64,000 nucleotides of DNA from positions 37,956-101,955 of the forward strand of contig JAETNR010000010.1 in NCBI GenBank assembly GCA_021772055.1, given 5' to 3'. The first letter of the stretch is position 1; each line of letters starts with the position of its first letter. The notes beneath the pieces are model-generated. The model did no database searches and had not been told where the DNA came from. It saw only the letters and a list, made by a program, of their open reading frames with translations. Below are positions 49,628 to 56,741 of this stretch, piece by piece. This DNA comes from Blautia sp. GTDB lineage: Bacteria; Bacillota; Clostridia; Lachnospirales; Lachnospiraceae. The translations under genes and the position numbers were made by a program.

Positions 49628-51194
49628 CCGGGAATACTGGGAGAACCGGGCTGCCTGGCGGATGTATGAGGAGATGCAGAAGGCGGAAGGAACAGCGGAT
49701 GATATCGCAAAGATCTATCTGCAGTCCTCAAAATACCTCCAGCTACAAATGGAGGACATTTTCGAACGATACAGGTCAAAACATAAGCTGTCCGAAGCAG
49801 ACGCCAGGAGGCTCCTGGATTCCATGGATGGGACTACGGTACAGGAGATGCTGCAGAAGTTGGAGAATGATGAGTCTGATCAGACGAAGAAAGATCTTCT
49901 GGCTGAACTGGAAGCCCCGGCATACCAGGCCAGGATCTCAAGGCTGATGGAATTGCAGAACCAGACGGATGCTGTCATGCAGAATATCTACCACCAGGAG
50001 CAGCAGATCAGCACCGCATTTTATGAGAGCCTGGCCAGGGATGCGTATTACCAGTCTATTTTTGAGACACAAAAACAGACAGGCCTTGCGTTCAGTTTCT
50101 CCCATATTGACAATAAGCAGATAGACCGGGTACTTTCCATGAACTGGTCCGGGAAACACTATTCAGAACGGATATGGAAGAATACCGGTGATCTTGCGCA
50201 GGAACTGAAACGGGAGCTCCTGGTGAATCTGCTCACCGGTAGATCGGAACGGGAAGCTGCAGAAGTGATCACTAACAGATTTGCTTCTGGTGCCATGCAG
50301 GCCAGGAGGCTTGTACGAACGGAAAGCTGCTTCGTATCCGCAGAGCTGACCGCAAAGGCTTACGAGGAATGTGGAATAGAGCATTACCGGTTCCTGGCCA
50401 CATTAGACCTCCGTACCAGTGAGATATGCAGGAGTATGGATGGGAAAGTATTTCCAGTCTCCGAAAGGCAGCAGGGAAAGAATTACCCTCCCATGCATCC
50501 CTGGTGCCGCTCCACCACGGTCAGCACGATCTCTGATGAGGAACTGAAAAAGATGGAACGGAGAGCCTATAATCCCAAAACCGGAAAGGCCGAATTTGTC
50601 CCCGGATCCATGACCTATGGGGAATGGTATAAAAAGTATGTGGAGGGCAATCCGGAAGCCCTGGCAGAAGAGAAAGCGATCAAGAACCACGCATCAGATA
50701 AAAAGCAGTATGAGCAGTATAAAAAGATCCTTGGCAAAGATATCCCGGATTCCTTTGTAAAATTCCAGAAAATGAAGTATAATGAACCTGAGAAGTGGAG
50801 ATTCACAAAATTGGATATTCAACGGCGCAGGGAACTTATGGAAAATCCGGAATCGATGCTGCCGAATGCCGGGAATGCCACGGCAGCAGAAGCCAAGTTT
50901 ACAGGGTATCTGTTTGGGGGAAACCACCCAGAGGGACTGGCAAAAGGAAGGGCATTTAGTTCAAGACTTGGGTATGGCACGGACAACTGGCAGGAACTCC
51001 AAAAAGAGATCACATCCCGTGCTACGAAATATCCGGCTGCTTTAAAGGGAGACAATGGACACGGAAAGATTATGTATGAGCAGAAGATCATCGTGTACGG
51101 AAAGAATGGAACTCCGGCTAATGTGATCGTTGGCTGGGCGGCAGATGATAAAGGCGCGGCTATGGCAAGCACATACATCAAAGAGGTGAAGTAA
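49620..51194 (+). CDS. MuF/SPP1 gp7-type minor head protein with C-terminal DUF6883-like domain
   Basis: A 524-residue protein. Residues about 130-310 are the phage head morphogenesis (MuF) domain, ending in TLDLRTSEICRSMDG and MHPWCRSTTV with likely metal-binding Cys/His. Residues 320-415 are a charged linker. Residues 421-524 form an extra domain (AKFTGYLFGGNHPEGLAKG, RLGYGTDNWQEL, KIIVYGKNGTPANVIVGW) that resembles DUF6883, a domain seen in polymorphic-toxin-like proteins. MuF proteins are packaged in capsids and are known to carry C-terminal effector domains. The adjacent DUF4926-like gene fits an immunity role. Toxicity is inferred only. Confidence 0.88.
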   Translation: MDNREYWENRAAWRMYEEMQKAEGTADDIAKIYLQSSKYLQLQMEDIFERYRSKHKLSEADARRLLDSMDGTTVQEMLQKLENDESDQTKKDLLAELEAPAYQARISRLMELQNQTDAVMQNIYHQEQQISTAFYESLARDAYYQSIFETQKQTGLAFSFSHIDNKQIDRVLSMNWSGKHYSERIWKNTGDLAQELKRELLVNLLTGRSEREAAEVITNRFASGAMQARRLVRTESCFVSAELTAKAYEECGIEHYRFLATLDLRTSEICRSMDGKVFPVSERQQGKNYPPMHPWCRSTTVSTISDEELKKMERRAYNPKTGKAEFVPGSMTYGEWYKKYVEGNPEALAEEKAIKNHASDKKQYEQYKKILGKDIPDSFVKFQKMKYNEPEKWRFTKLDIQRRRELMENPESMLPNAGNATAAEAKFTGYLFGGNHPEGLAKGRAFSSRLGYGTDNWQELQKEITSRATKYPAALKGDNGHGKIMYEQKIIVYGKNGTPANVIVGWAADDKGAAMASTYIKEVK

Positions 51195-51374
51195 ATGGTA
51201 ATAAAGGAATTTGATACGGTATTATTGAAAGACGGGCGGAAAGGGGATGTTATGGAAGTATTCCCGGATGGCAGTCTGATAATCGATACTGGAACTTCCC
51301 CGGGAGACTGGGAAACCTTATATGATAAAACCATAGAGGATGTTGAAAAGGTCGTTCATACATCTGAAGAATAA
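51195..51374 (+). CDS. DUF4926-like small protein, candidate immunity partner
   Basis: A 59-residue protein. The start (VIKEFDTVLLKDGRKGDV), then GSLIIDTGTSP and DVEKVV, follow the pattern of DUF4926, a small beta-barrel often encoded beside DUF6883. ATG 51195 comes directly after the stop of the MuF gene, with AGAGGTG inside the end of that gene, so both are made together. Predicted to bind and neutralise or regulate the C-terminal domain of the minor head protein. Confidence 0.72.
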   Translation: MVIKEFDTVLLKDGRKGDVMEVFPDGSLIIDTGTSPGDWETLYDKTIEDVEKVVHTSEE

Positions 51375-51401
51375 AGAAGGCCATGGAATGGAGGGGAATG
51401 G

Positions 51402-51728
51402 ATGGATAATTTTACAATTATTTACAAGATTTTGAAAGCCTTAGAAAAAGCGATGGATTATGATGGGTTTGATATCTCGAAGATATCCCATGAGAGACTT
51501 GAAATATCTTATGAGAGATGGGAAAAGATCATGATCATGCTTGTGAAATCAGGATATATCGAAGGGGTCGTCTACGACCAATGCTGTTCTGATTACAGCC
51601 CTAAATTATGCAAGCCGTTACAGCCGGTCATTACATTGAAAGGACTGGAGTACCTTGAGGAAAATACACTGATGAAAAAAGCTGCAAATATTATCAAAGG
51701 AATAAAAGATACGATACCAGGTTTGTGA
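51402..51728 (+). CDS. YjcQ family protein
   Basis: A 108-residue winged-helix-like protein of the YjcQ family, common in Firmicutes prophages. The pattern IYKILKALEKAMD, WEKIMIMLVKSGYIEGV and ITLKGLEYLEEN is typical. GGAGGGG precedes the ATG. It follows the DUF4926-like gene and is closed by a terminator, so with its neighbours it may form an accessory insert in the head operon. Role unknown; DNA-binding is plausible. Confidence 0.82.
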   Translation: MDNFTIIYKILKALEKAMDYDGFDISKISHERLEISYERWEKIMIMLVKSGYIEGVVYDQCCSDYSPKLCKPLQPVITLKGLEYLEENTLMKKAANIIKGIKDTIPGL

Positions 51729-51733
51729 GTTAT

Positions 51734-51767
51734 AAAACCACCAGTCAGAAATGGCCGGTGGTTTTTT
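51734..51767 (+). terminator. Intrinsic terminator inside the late operon
   Basis: AAAACCACC 51734-51742 pairs with GGTGGTTTT 51757-51765, the T-tract continuing to 51767. It separates the MuF/DUF4926/YjcQ block from the scaffold and capsid genes. Confidence 0.82.
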
Positions 51768-51811
51768 CATGCTTAAATTTGCGCCGGCGCAACGAAAGGA
51801 GGTGAAGAGGG

Positions 51812-52024
51812 ATGAAGGTAAAGGTGATCAAACGTTTCAACGACATGAAGGAAAGAAAGATCCAGGAAGTGGGAACTGTCTTAGAAGTGAACGAGGCACG
51901 TATGAAGTGGCTGATCTCACAGGGGATGGTTGAGAAGTGCCAGGAACCGGAAGAGGAACCTGCAGGACAGCAGGAACCAAAAGAAACAAAGAACACAGCA
52001 AAGACCAAGAAGGGAGAATTATGA
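51812..52024 (+). CDS. Small phage head-region protein
   Basis: A 70-residue protein beginning MKVKVIKRFNDMKERKIQEV, resembling small proteins found ahead of scaffold genes in Clostridia phages, with a Glu/Lys/Thr-rich tail. AAAGGAGGTG is upstream. Its stop overlaps the first codon of the scaffold gene. Function unknown. Confidence 0.65.
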   Translation: MKVKVIKRFNDMKERKIQEVGTVLEVNEARMKWLISQGMVEKCQEPEEEPAGQQEPKETKNTAKTKKGEL

Positions 52025-52656
52025 TGAGAAAGAATTATTTTCACTGTAAATTCCGTATCCCAATGAATATCCAGCTGTTCGCTGGAGAGGGAGAAGGCGG
52101 AGACGGGGACGGAGCTGCAGGAGGCGGCACCAGCGGAGATGGAGGTATGCTTCCTTCTTTTGATGATTTCCTGAAAGGGGAAGGGAACCAGGAAGAATTC
52201 AACCGCAGGGTAAACGAAGCAGTATCCACGGCCGTAAAGAACGCCCAGGAGAAATGGCAGCTCCTGACAGATGACAAAGTCTCCGAAGCGGAAAAGCTGG
52301 CAAAGATGACCAAGGAAGAAAAAGACCAGTATCTGCGTCAGAAAAAAGAGAAGGACCTTGCCGATAGGGAAGCGAATATCACAAAAAGGGAACTGATGGC
52401 AGAAGCCAAGAACACCCTTGCGGAAAAGAAGCTTCCTGCAGGGCTTGCAGAAGTACTGAACTATACAGATGCAGATTCCTGCAAAAAATCTATCGAAACG
52501 GTAGAAAAGGCATTCCAGGCAGCAGTACAGGCAGCCGTGGAAGAACGCCTAAAAGGCGGGAAGCCGCCAAAGAAAGCAGTAAACGAACCAAGCCAGTATG
52601 ATGGGATCGATGCCGCGACTGTTAAGCAGGTTGAATCCATCATGATGGGAAGGTAA
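52021..52656 (+). CDS. Phage scaffolding protein (DUF4355-like)
   Basis: A 211-residue scaffold expected to guide procapsid assembly. The N-terminus contains MNIQLFAGEG, a short motif very common at the start of phage head proteins, then a Gly-rich stretch, and a long charged coiled coil (EAEKLAKMTKEEKDQYLRQK). The start at 52021 follows AGGGAG; an internal ATG at 52063 lacks a ribosome binding site. It is directly upstream of the capsid gene. Confidence 0.82.
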   Translation: MMRKNYFHCKFRIPMNIQLFAGEGEGGDGDGAAGGGTSGDGGMLPSFDDFLKGEGNQEEFNRRVNEAVSTAVKNAQEKWQLLTDDKVSEAEKLAKMTKEEKDQYLRQKKEKDLADREANITKRELMAEAKNTLAEKKLPAGLAEVLNYTDADSCKKSIETVEKAFQAAVQAAVEERLKGGKPPKKAVNEPSQYDGIDAATVKQVESIMMGR

Positions 52657-52676
52657 GAAAGGAAAGGTGAAAAAAT

Positions 52677-53630
52677 ATGGCAATCAATGCTTTAGCAACA
52701 GCAACTTTATTCCAGAATACCCTGGACAGGGCTGCCATCCAGGATGCGGCGACAGGCTGGATGGATGGGAATGCAGGCCAGGTGATCTATAATGGAGGTG
52801 CAGAGGTCAAGATCCCGAAGATGACGGTACAGGGCATGGGAGACTATGACAGGGACACCGGATACGTTCAGGGCGGTGTTACGCTGACCTACGAAACAAG
52901 GACCATGACCCAGGACAGGGGTCGCAAGTTCCAGCTGGATCCCATGGACATCAACGAGAACAATTTTATTACCACGGCAGCAGCCGTTATGACAGAATTC
53001 CAGAGGATGTATGTCATCCCGGAGATTGATGCTTACCGCCTCTCAAAGATCGCCACAGAGACGATCACAGCCAATAAGACGGGAATGGTGGCCTATGGTT
53101 ATACCCCGGGTGCTGCGAGTACGTCTGCACTCCGCGAATTAAAGGAGGGCATCAAAGCGGTACGGGAAATGGGCTATAATGGCTCTTTAGTCGTGCATGC
53201 GACACCGGATTTCATCCTGGAACTGGAATTGGAACTGGCCGGAAAAATCACAGCCGTTACGTTCTCCAAAGGCGGCATCAACACACAGGTACCATCTGTG
53301 GATGGCGTACCGCTTATTTCCACCCCCGCGAACCGCATGTACACGGCCATCACGATTTACGATGGGAAAACCTCAGGCCAGACAGCGGGCGGATATGCAA
53401 AAGGCACAAGCGCCCTGAACATCAACTTCATGGTGCTTCCGATGACGACCCCGATCGCCATCACCAAACAGGATATCATGCGTATCTTTGACCCGACGAT
53501 CAACCAGAAGCTGAATGCATGGCAGATGGATTACCGCCGTTTCCATGACATCTGGGTACTGGACAATAAACTGGATTCCATCTATCTGAGCATCAAAGAT
53601 GCCAAGCCGACAGAAGGAGGGAATAGCTGA
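52677..53630 (+). CDS. Phage major capsid protein
   Basis: A 317-residue protein at the capsid position behind the scaffold. Sequence features are ANALATATLFQNTLDRAAI-type N-terminus (starting MAINALATATLFQ), YETRTMTQDRGRKFQLDPMD, and KQDIMRIFDPTINQKLNAWQ near the end, seen in Clostridia phage capsid proteins of this size. A GGAAAGGTG ribosome binding site is present. An HK97-like fold is likely but cannot be proven by eye. Confidence 0.85.
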   Translation: MAINALATATLFQNTLDRAAIQDAATGWMDGNAGQVIYNGGAEVKIPKMTVQGMGDYDRDTGYVQGGVTLTYETRTMTQDRGRKFQLDPMDINENNFITTAAAVMTEFQRMYVIPEIDAYRLSKIATETITANKTGMVAYGYTPGAASTSALRELKEGIKAVREMGYNGSLVVHATPDFILELELELAGKITAVTFSKGGINTQVPSVDGVPLISTPANRMYTAITIYDGKTSGQTAGGYAKGTSALNINFMVLPMTTPIAITKQDIMRIFDPTINQKLNAWQMDYRRFHDIWVLDNKLDSIYLSIKDAKPTEGGNS

Positions 53631-53881
53631 TGAGACTGATCAAAGATAATGTCGAGAGGGTCACGGAGGACACTGACAGGATAGCCAGGCTGAAAGCGGA
53701 AGGTTTTAAAGAAATCAACTGTGATCCTGGCAGAAAGGAAAATATTCCTGCCGAGGAAGAGGTATCCCTGGAAAAACTGTCCGCTGCAGACCTCAGGAAG
53801 CTGGCAAAGGAAAAAGGGGTAGAGGGCTATTCCAGCCTGTCTAAGGATGAATTACTGGCGGTGATAAGGGATGTGGTCTAA
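53630..53881 (+). CDS. Small head protein with Rho-N/SAP-like C-terminus
   Basis: An 83-residue protein whose C-terminal 35 residues (SAADLRKLAKEKGVEGYSSL, KDELLAVI) match the Rho N-terminal/SAP-like helix-extension-helix motif. Similar small proteins follow capsid genes in many phages. The ATG overlaps the capsid stop by one base. Confidence 0.75.
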   Translation: MRLIKDNVERVTEDTDRIARLKAEGFKEINCDPGRKENIPAEEEVSLEKLSAADLRKLAKEKGVEGYSSLSKDELLAVIRDVV

Positions 53882-54211
53882 ATGGCAAGGGAAAAAGACC
53901 TTGTGATCATAGAAAAGCTGACAGGCGAAAATGACAAGGCGCTTCTGGAAATCCTGCTGGATGACGCAGAATCCTTCGTGCTGTCTTACACGAACCGGAC
54001 ACATCTTGTGACAGGCCTGGAAAAGGCTGTCCGTGACCTGGCTGTCATTGCCCTGAACCGCATGGGGACAGAGGGTGAGAGCAGCAGGTCTGACGGAGGG
54101 GAAAGCTATAGCTTTGACTCTGCTCCGAAACAGATCTACGACACCATGAACCGTTACCGGCTTGCCAGGGTAGGAGGGAAGACCTATGAGGATAAAACGC
54201 AGCAGGCTTGA
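53882..54211 (+). CDS. Phage head-tail connector protein
   Basis: A 109-residue helical protein of the gp6/gp15-like connector type: LLEILLDDAESFVLSYTNR is typical. It attaches to the portal vertex. The start immediately follows the previous stop. The next gene overlaps its end by 26 bases. Confidence 0.82.
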   Translation: MAREKDLVIIEKLTGENDKALLEILLDDAESFVLSYTNRTHLVTGLEKAVRDLAVIALNRMGTEGESSRSDGGESYSFDSAPKQIYDTMNRYRLARVGGKTYEDKTQQA

Positions 54212-54560
54212 GACATATCACCTGAGGAAAAGGATCACCGGGAAAGATAAAGAAGGCAGCACCTACGAAGAGTGGGGTGCTGCTGTTTCTTTTTCCGGGG
54301 AATCCTGGCCGGCTTCCGGAAAAGTGCAGGCCCAGCAATATGGCGAACGCCTTGCCTACATCCGCAACCTACGGATCGATGGAAAGTACACGATGGAGAC
54401 GAATGAAAAGGGCATGGTGTCCTATGACTTCGGGGAAGGGCGGAAATTCCGGGAATCAGACGGTATCTGCCTGTATGTGCCGGGAGAACATGATCCTGAC
54501 TATAAGATCATCTCCATCAAACCTTACAGGCCGTTAAAACTGGAGGTAGAGCGGATATGA
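54186..54560 (+). CDS. Head closure / head-tail adaptor protein
   Basis: A 124-residue beta-rich protein in the head-completion position, with segments WPASGKVQAQQYGERLAYIR and YVPGEHDPDYKIISIKPY that fit the gp16-like stopper family. TAGGAGGG lies before ATG 54186. It ends in ATGA overlap with the next gene. Confidence 0.75.
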   Translation: MRIKRSRLETYHLRKRITGKDKEGSTYEEWGAAVSFSGESWPASGKVQAQQYGERLAYIRNLRIDGKYTMETNEKGMVSYDFGEGRKFRESDGICLYVPGEHDPDYKIISIKPYRPLKLEVERI

Positions 54561-55087
54561 GCACAGACCTGAAAGACCTAAACAAGAAACTGGATAAGCT
54601 GTCAAAGATGGATATCAGGAAAGAGACCGCCAGGGCGATCATGAAAGTGCGGGATGCGGCCGTTTTTAATGCGCCGACCCGGAAATATGGCTCCGGGGGT
54701 GGATCATTAAAACAGTCCATCTTTGCAGATGTAACCGAGGATGGGGATTCCGTCATCGGCGTGTGCTATACCAACAATGACCATGCCGTGTTCGTGGAAT
54801 TCGGTACCGGCCCGGTAGGCCAGGCGAACCATGAGAAGTCTTCGCCGGATGTGCACCCGGTCTACAGTCAGACCGGATGGATGATACCCGGCGATGCGAT
54901 GGATCCGGATGCGGCGGAACAGTACGGCTTTGGTATCGCTAAGAAAAACGGTGAGGTCATCGGCTATTACACAAACGGACAGCCTGCACAGCCTTTTATG
55001 TATCCTGCACTGAAAGACAACCAGGATGAGATATTAAAAGATTTTGCAACAGAGTTTGCAGCAGATCTGGAAAGGATATTGAAATGA
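54557..55087 (+). CDS. HK97 gp10-like tail completion protein
   Basis: A 176-residue protein with the gp10 pattern: N-terminal helix (KDLNKKLDKLSKM), APTRKYGSGGGSLKQSI, NNDHAVFVEFGTGP and QPAQPFMYPALKDN. It is a neck or tail-completion component. The ATG overlaps the previous stop and its stop overlaps the next ATG, so four genes here form a coupled chain. Confidence 0.88.
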   Translation: MSTDLKDLNKKLDKLSKMDIRKETARAIMKVRDAAVFNAPTRKYGSGGGSLKQSIFADVTEDGDSVIGVCYTNNDHAVFVEFGTGPVGQANHEKSSPDVHPVYSQTGWMIPGDAMDPDAAEQYGFGIAKKNGEVIGYYTNGQPAQPFMYPALKDNQDEILKDFATEFAADLERILK

Positions 55088-55443
55088 AGAATGTAAAAGA
55101 TGAGGTATACGCTGCACTCCTGAAGGTAACGGATAATGTTTCGGACAGCTACCCGAAGGACTGGGCGAACTTCCCGGCAATCCAGTTTTCTGAGGAAGAT
55201 AACAGCGTATTTGAACGCACCCGGAATGAGGAACAGAAGTCAAAAGTACGGTACCGTATTGATGTCTGGCATAACAAGAGCACGTCTGAAGCTGCTCTTG
55301 CAATTGACAAAGCGGTTTCCGCCCTTGGCCTGGTACGCACAGGATGTATGGACGCACCGGATCCTTCCGGAATGAAGCATAAACAGATGCGTTACGAAGG
55401 AATCATAGACATGCACTCTGATATTGTATATTGGAACAACTGA
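55084..55443 (+). CDS. Tail terminator / minor tail protein
   Basis: A 119-residue protein in the tail-terminator position between gp10 and the tail tube gene. It has FPAIQFSEEDNSVFER and KVRYRIDVWHNKSTSEAA, a pattern shared with gpU-like/DUF3168-type proteins. Coupled to the previous gene by ATGA. Confidence 0.75.
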   Translation: MKNVKDEVYAALLKVTDNVSDSYPKDWANFPAIQFSEEDNSVFERTRNEEQKSKVRYRIDVWHNKSTSEAALAIDKAVSALGLVRTGCMDAPDPSGMKHKQMRYEGIIDMHSDIVYWNN

Positions 55444-55459
55444 GAAAGGATGAGGAAAA

Positions 55460-55873
55460 ATGTTAGCGAATGGAGCAACGCTGGAATACAAAGAAAAAGG
55501 AGCAACCGGGGAATATACAGACTTGCCCGGTCTGAAGGAGATCCCAGAGATCGGGATTGAACCGGAAAAGGTGGAAAACACAAACCTGAAAAATCCACAC
55601 AAGAAGTATGAGAACGGAATCGGGGATTTGCCGGAGATGGTATATAAATTTCAGTATGACAATACGGAAGCAGACTCCCCCTACAGGAAAATGAGGGATG
55701 CACAGGCAGCGGGGAAAGTCCTCAGCTTCAAAGAAACACTGTCCGATGGAAGCATAACAGAATATGACGCCCAGGTATCTGTAAAACGTACCGGAGGCGG
55801 CGTGAACGGCGTCATTGATTTTGATCTGACCATGACGGTGCAGAGCGACCTGACATTTACAGACCCGGCATAA
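55460..55873 (+). CDS. Phage major tail (tube) protein
   Basis: A 137-residue beta-rich protein at the tail tube position. Segments YTDLPGLKEIPEIGIEPEKV, NGIGDLPEMVYKFQYD and VNGVIDFDLTMTVQSDL fit the tail tube family of Firmicutes siphophages. GAAAGGATGAGG precedes the start. Confidence 0.88.
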   Translation: MLANGATLEYKEKGATGEYTDLPGLKEIPEIGIEPEKVENTNLKNPHKKYENGIGDLPEMVYKFQYDNTEADSPYRKMRDAQAAGKVLSFKETLSDGSITEYDAQVSVKRTGGGVNGVIDFDLTMTVQSDLTFTDPA

Positions 55874-55887
55874 GGAGGAATTAAGAG

Positions 55888-56334
55888 ATGGAGAATTTAG
55901 GCGGATTAGAGAATACAGAAGAGAAACAGACGGAAGAAAAGGTGCTGGACATTAACGAAGCAAAGAAGAAGCGGAAACCGTTCCATTACTGGACAGTAGG
56001 AGGCCGTGATTACCGGCTTAAATTAAAGGCATCTACGATCGGGAAACTGGAGAACAAATACAAAAAGAACATGACGAACATCCTGTTGGATGATGGGATT
56101 CCCCCTCTTTCCATCATGCTCACTGTAATCCAGGCGGCCATGGAACCGTGGGAACATAATGTCAGCTATACGGACGTCCAGAAGTTGTACGACAAATGGG
56201 CGGAAGAGGAAGGCGGGAACCAGACAGATCTCTTTTCAAAGACTATCATCCCGCTCATGGCGGTTTCCGGTTTTTTTACACAGAAGCAGGCGGAGGATAT
56301 CCTGGAGGAACTGCAGGAAAACCTTCAAGGCTGA
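55888..56334 (+). CDS. Tail assembly chaperone, short form
   Basis: A 148-residue protein at the chaperone position between tail tube and tape measure, containing FHYWTVGGRDYRLKLKAS and KNMTNILLDDGIPPLSIMLT. Like gpG of lambda it is followed by an overlapping frame that lacks its own start, so this is the non-shifted product. AGGAGG precedes the ATG. Confidence 0.85.
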   Translation: MENLGGLENTEEKQTEEKVLDINEAKKKRKPFHYWTVGGRDYRLKLKASTIGKLENKYKKNMTNILLDDGIPPLSIMLTVIQAAMEPWEHNVSYTDVQKLYDKWAEEEGGNQTDLFSKTIIPLMAVSGFFTQKQAEDILEELQENLQG

Positions 56335-56708
56335 TCTCCGACTACCTGCAGGAATTGTATCCAAAGGCACTTGATGCAGGGATCCCGGTAGATACTTTCT
56401 GGGATTCCTCTTTATTTGAGATACTGGATATGATAGAGAGTGCCGAAAGGGAGGAAAAGAGAAAATGGAAAGAGAAGATCTTGGATGGCTTCATCCTGGT
56501 GGATGCGGCAGTGCGGAAAATTGCAGCATTGCTGCCATCCGATAAAAAGATAAGACCGCCGAAGCCGTGGGATTATTACAGGTCATTTGAGGAGGAAAAA
56601 GAATCCTTTGAAAAACAGGACCAGGAAAGACAGCTGGAAGAATATAAGGAAAAGCGTAGGGAATACGTAGCAGAGGCAAACAGACGCAGGCAGCAGGGAT
56701 TGCTGTAG
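55888..56708 (+). CDS. Tail assembly chaperone, -1 frameshift extended form
   Basis: The frame downstream of 56334 (…LISDYLQELYPKALDAG to QQGLL, stop 56706-56708) lies in the -1 frame relative to the short form and has no ribosome binding site of its own. A heptamer G-GAA-AAC at 56316-56322 sits five codons before the stop and is a plausible slip site, giving QEN-PSRLISDYLQ. The extension is helical and very charged, as in gpGT of lambda-like phages. The slip site is weaker than the classic GGGAAAG, so the exact position is inferred. Confidence 0.75.
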
Positions 56709-56741
56709 CCTGCTATTTTTATATCGGAAAGGAGGTGGAGT

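Noticed and set aside
55888..56708. Frameshift between two tail frames as a sequencing error or pseudogene
   Set aside because: Two overlapping frames at exactly this position are a known conserved feature of siphophage tail chaperones.
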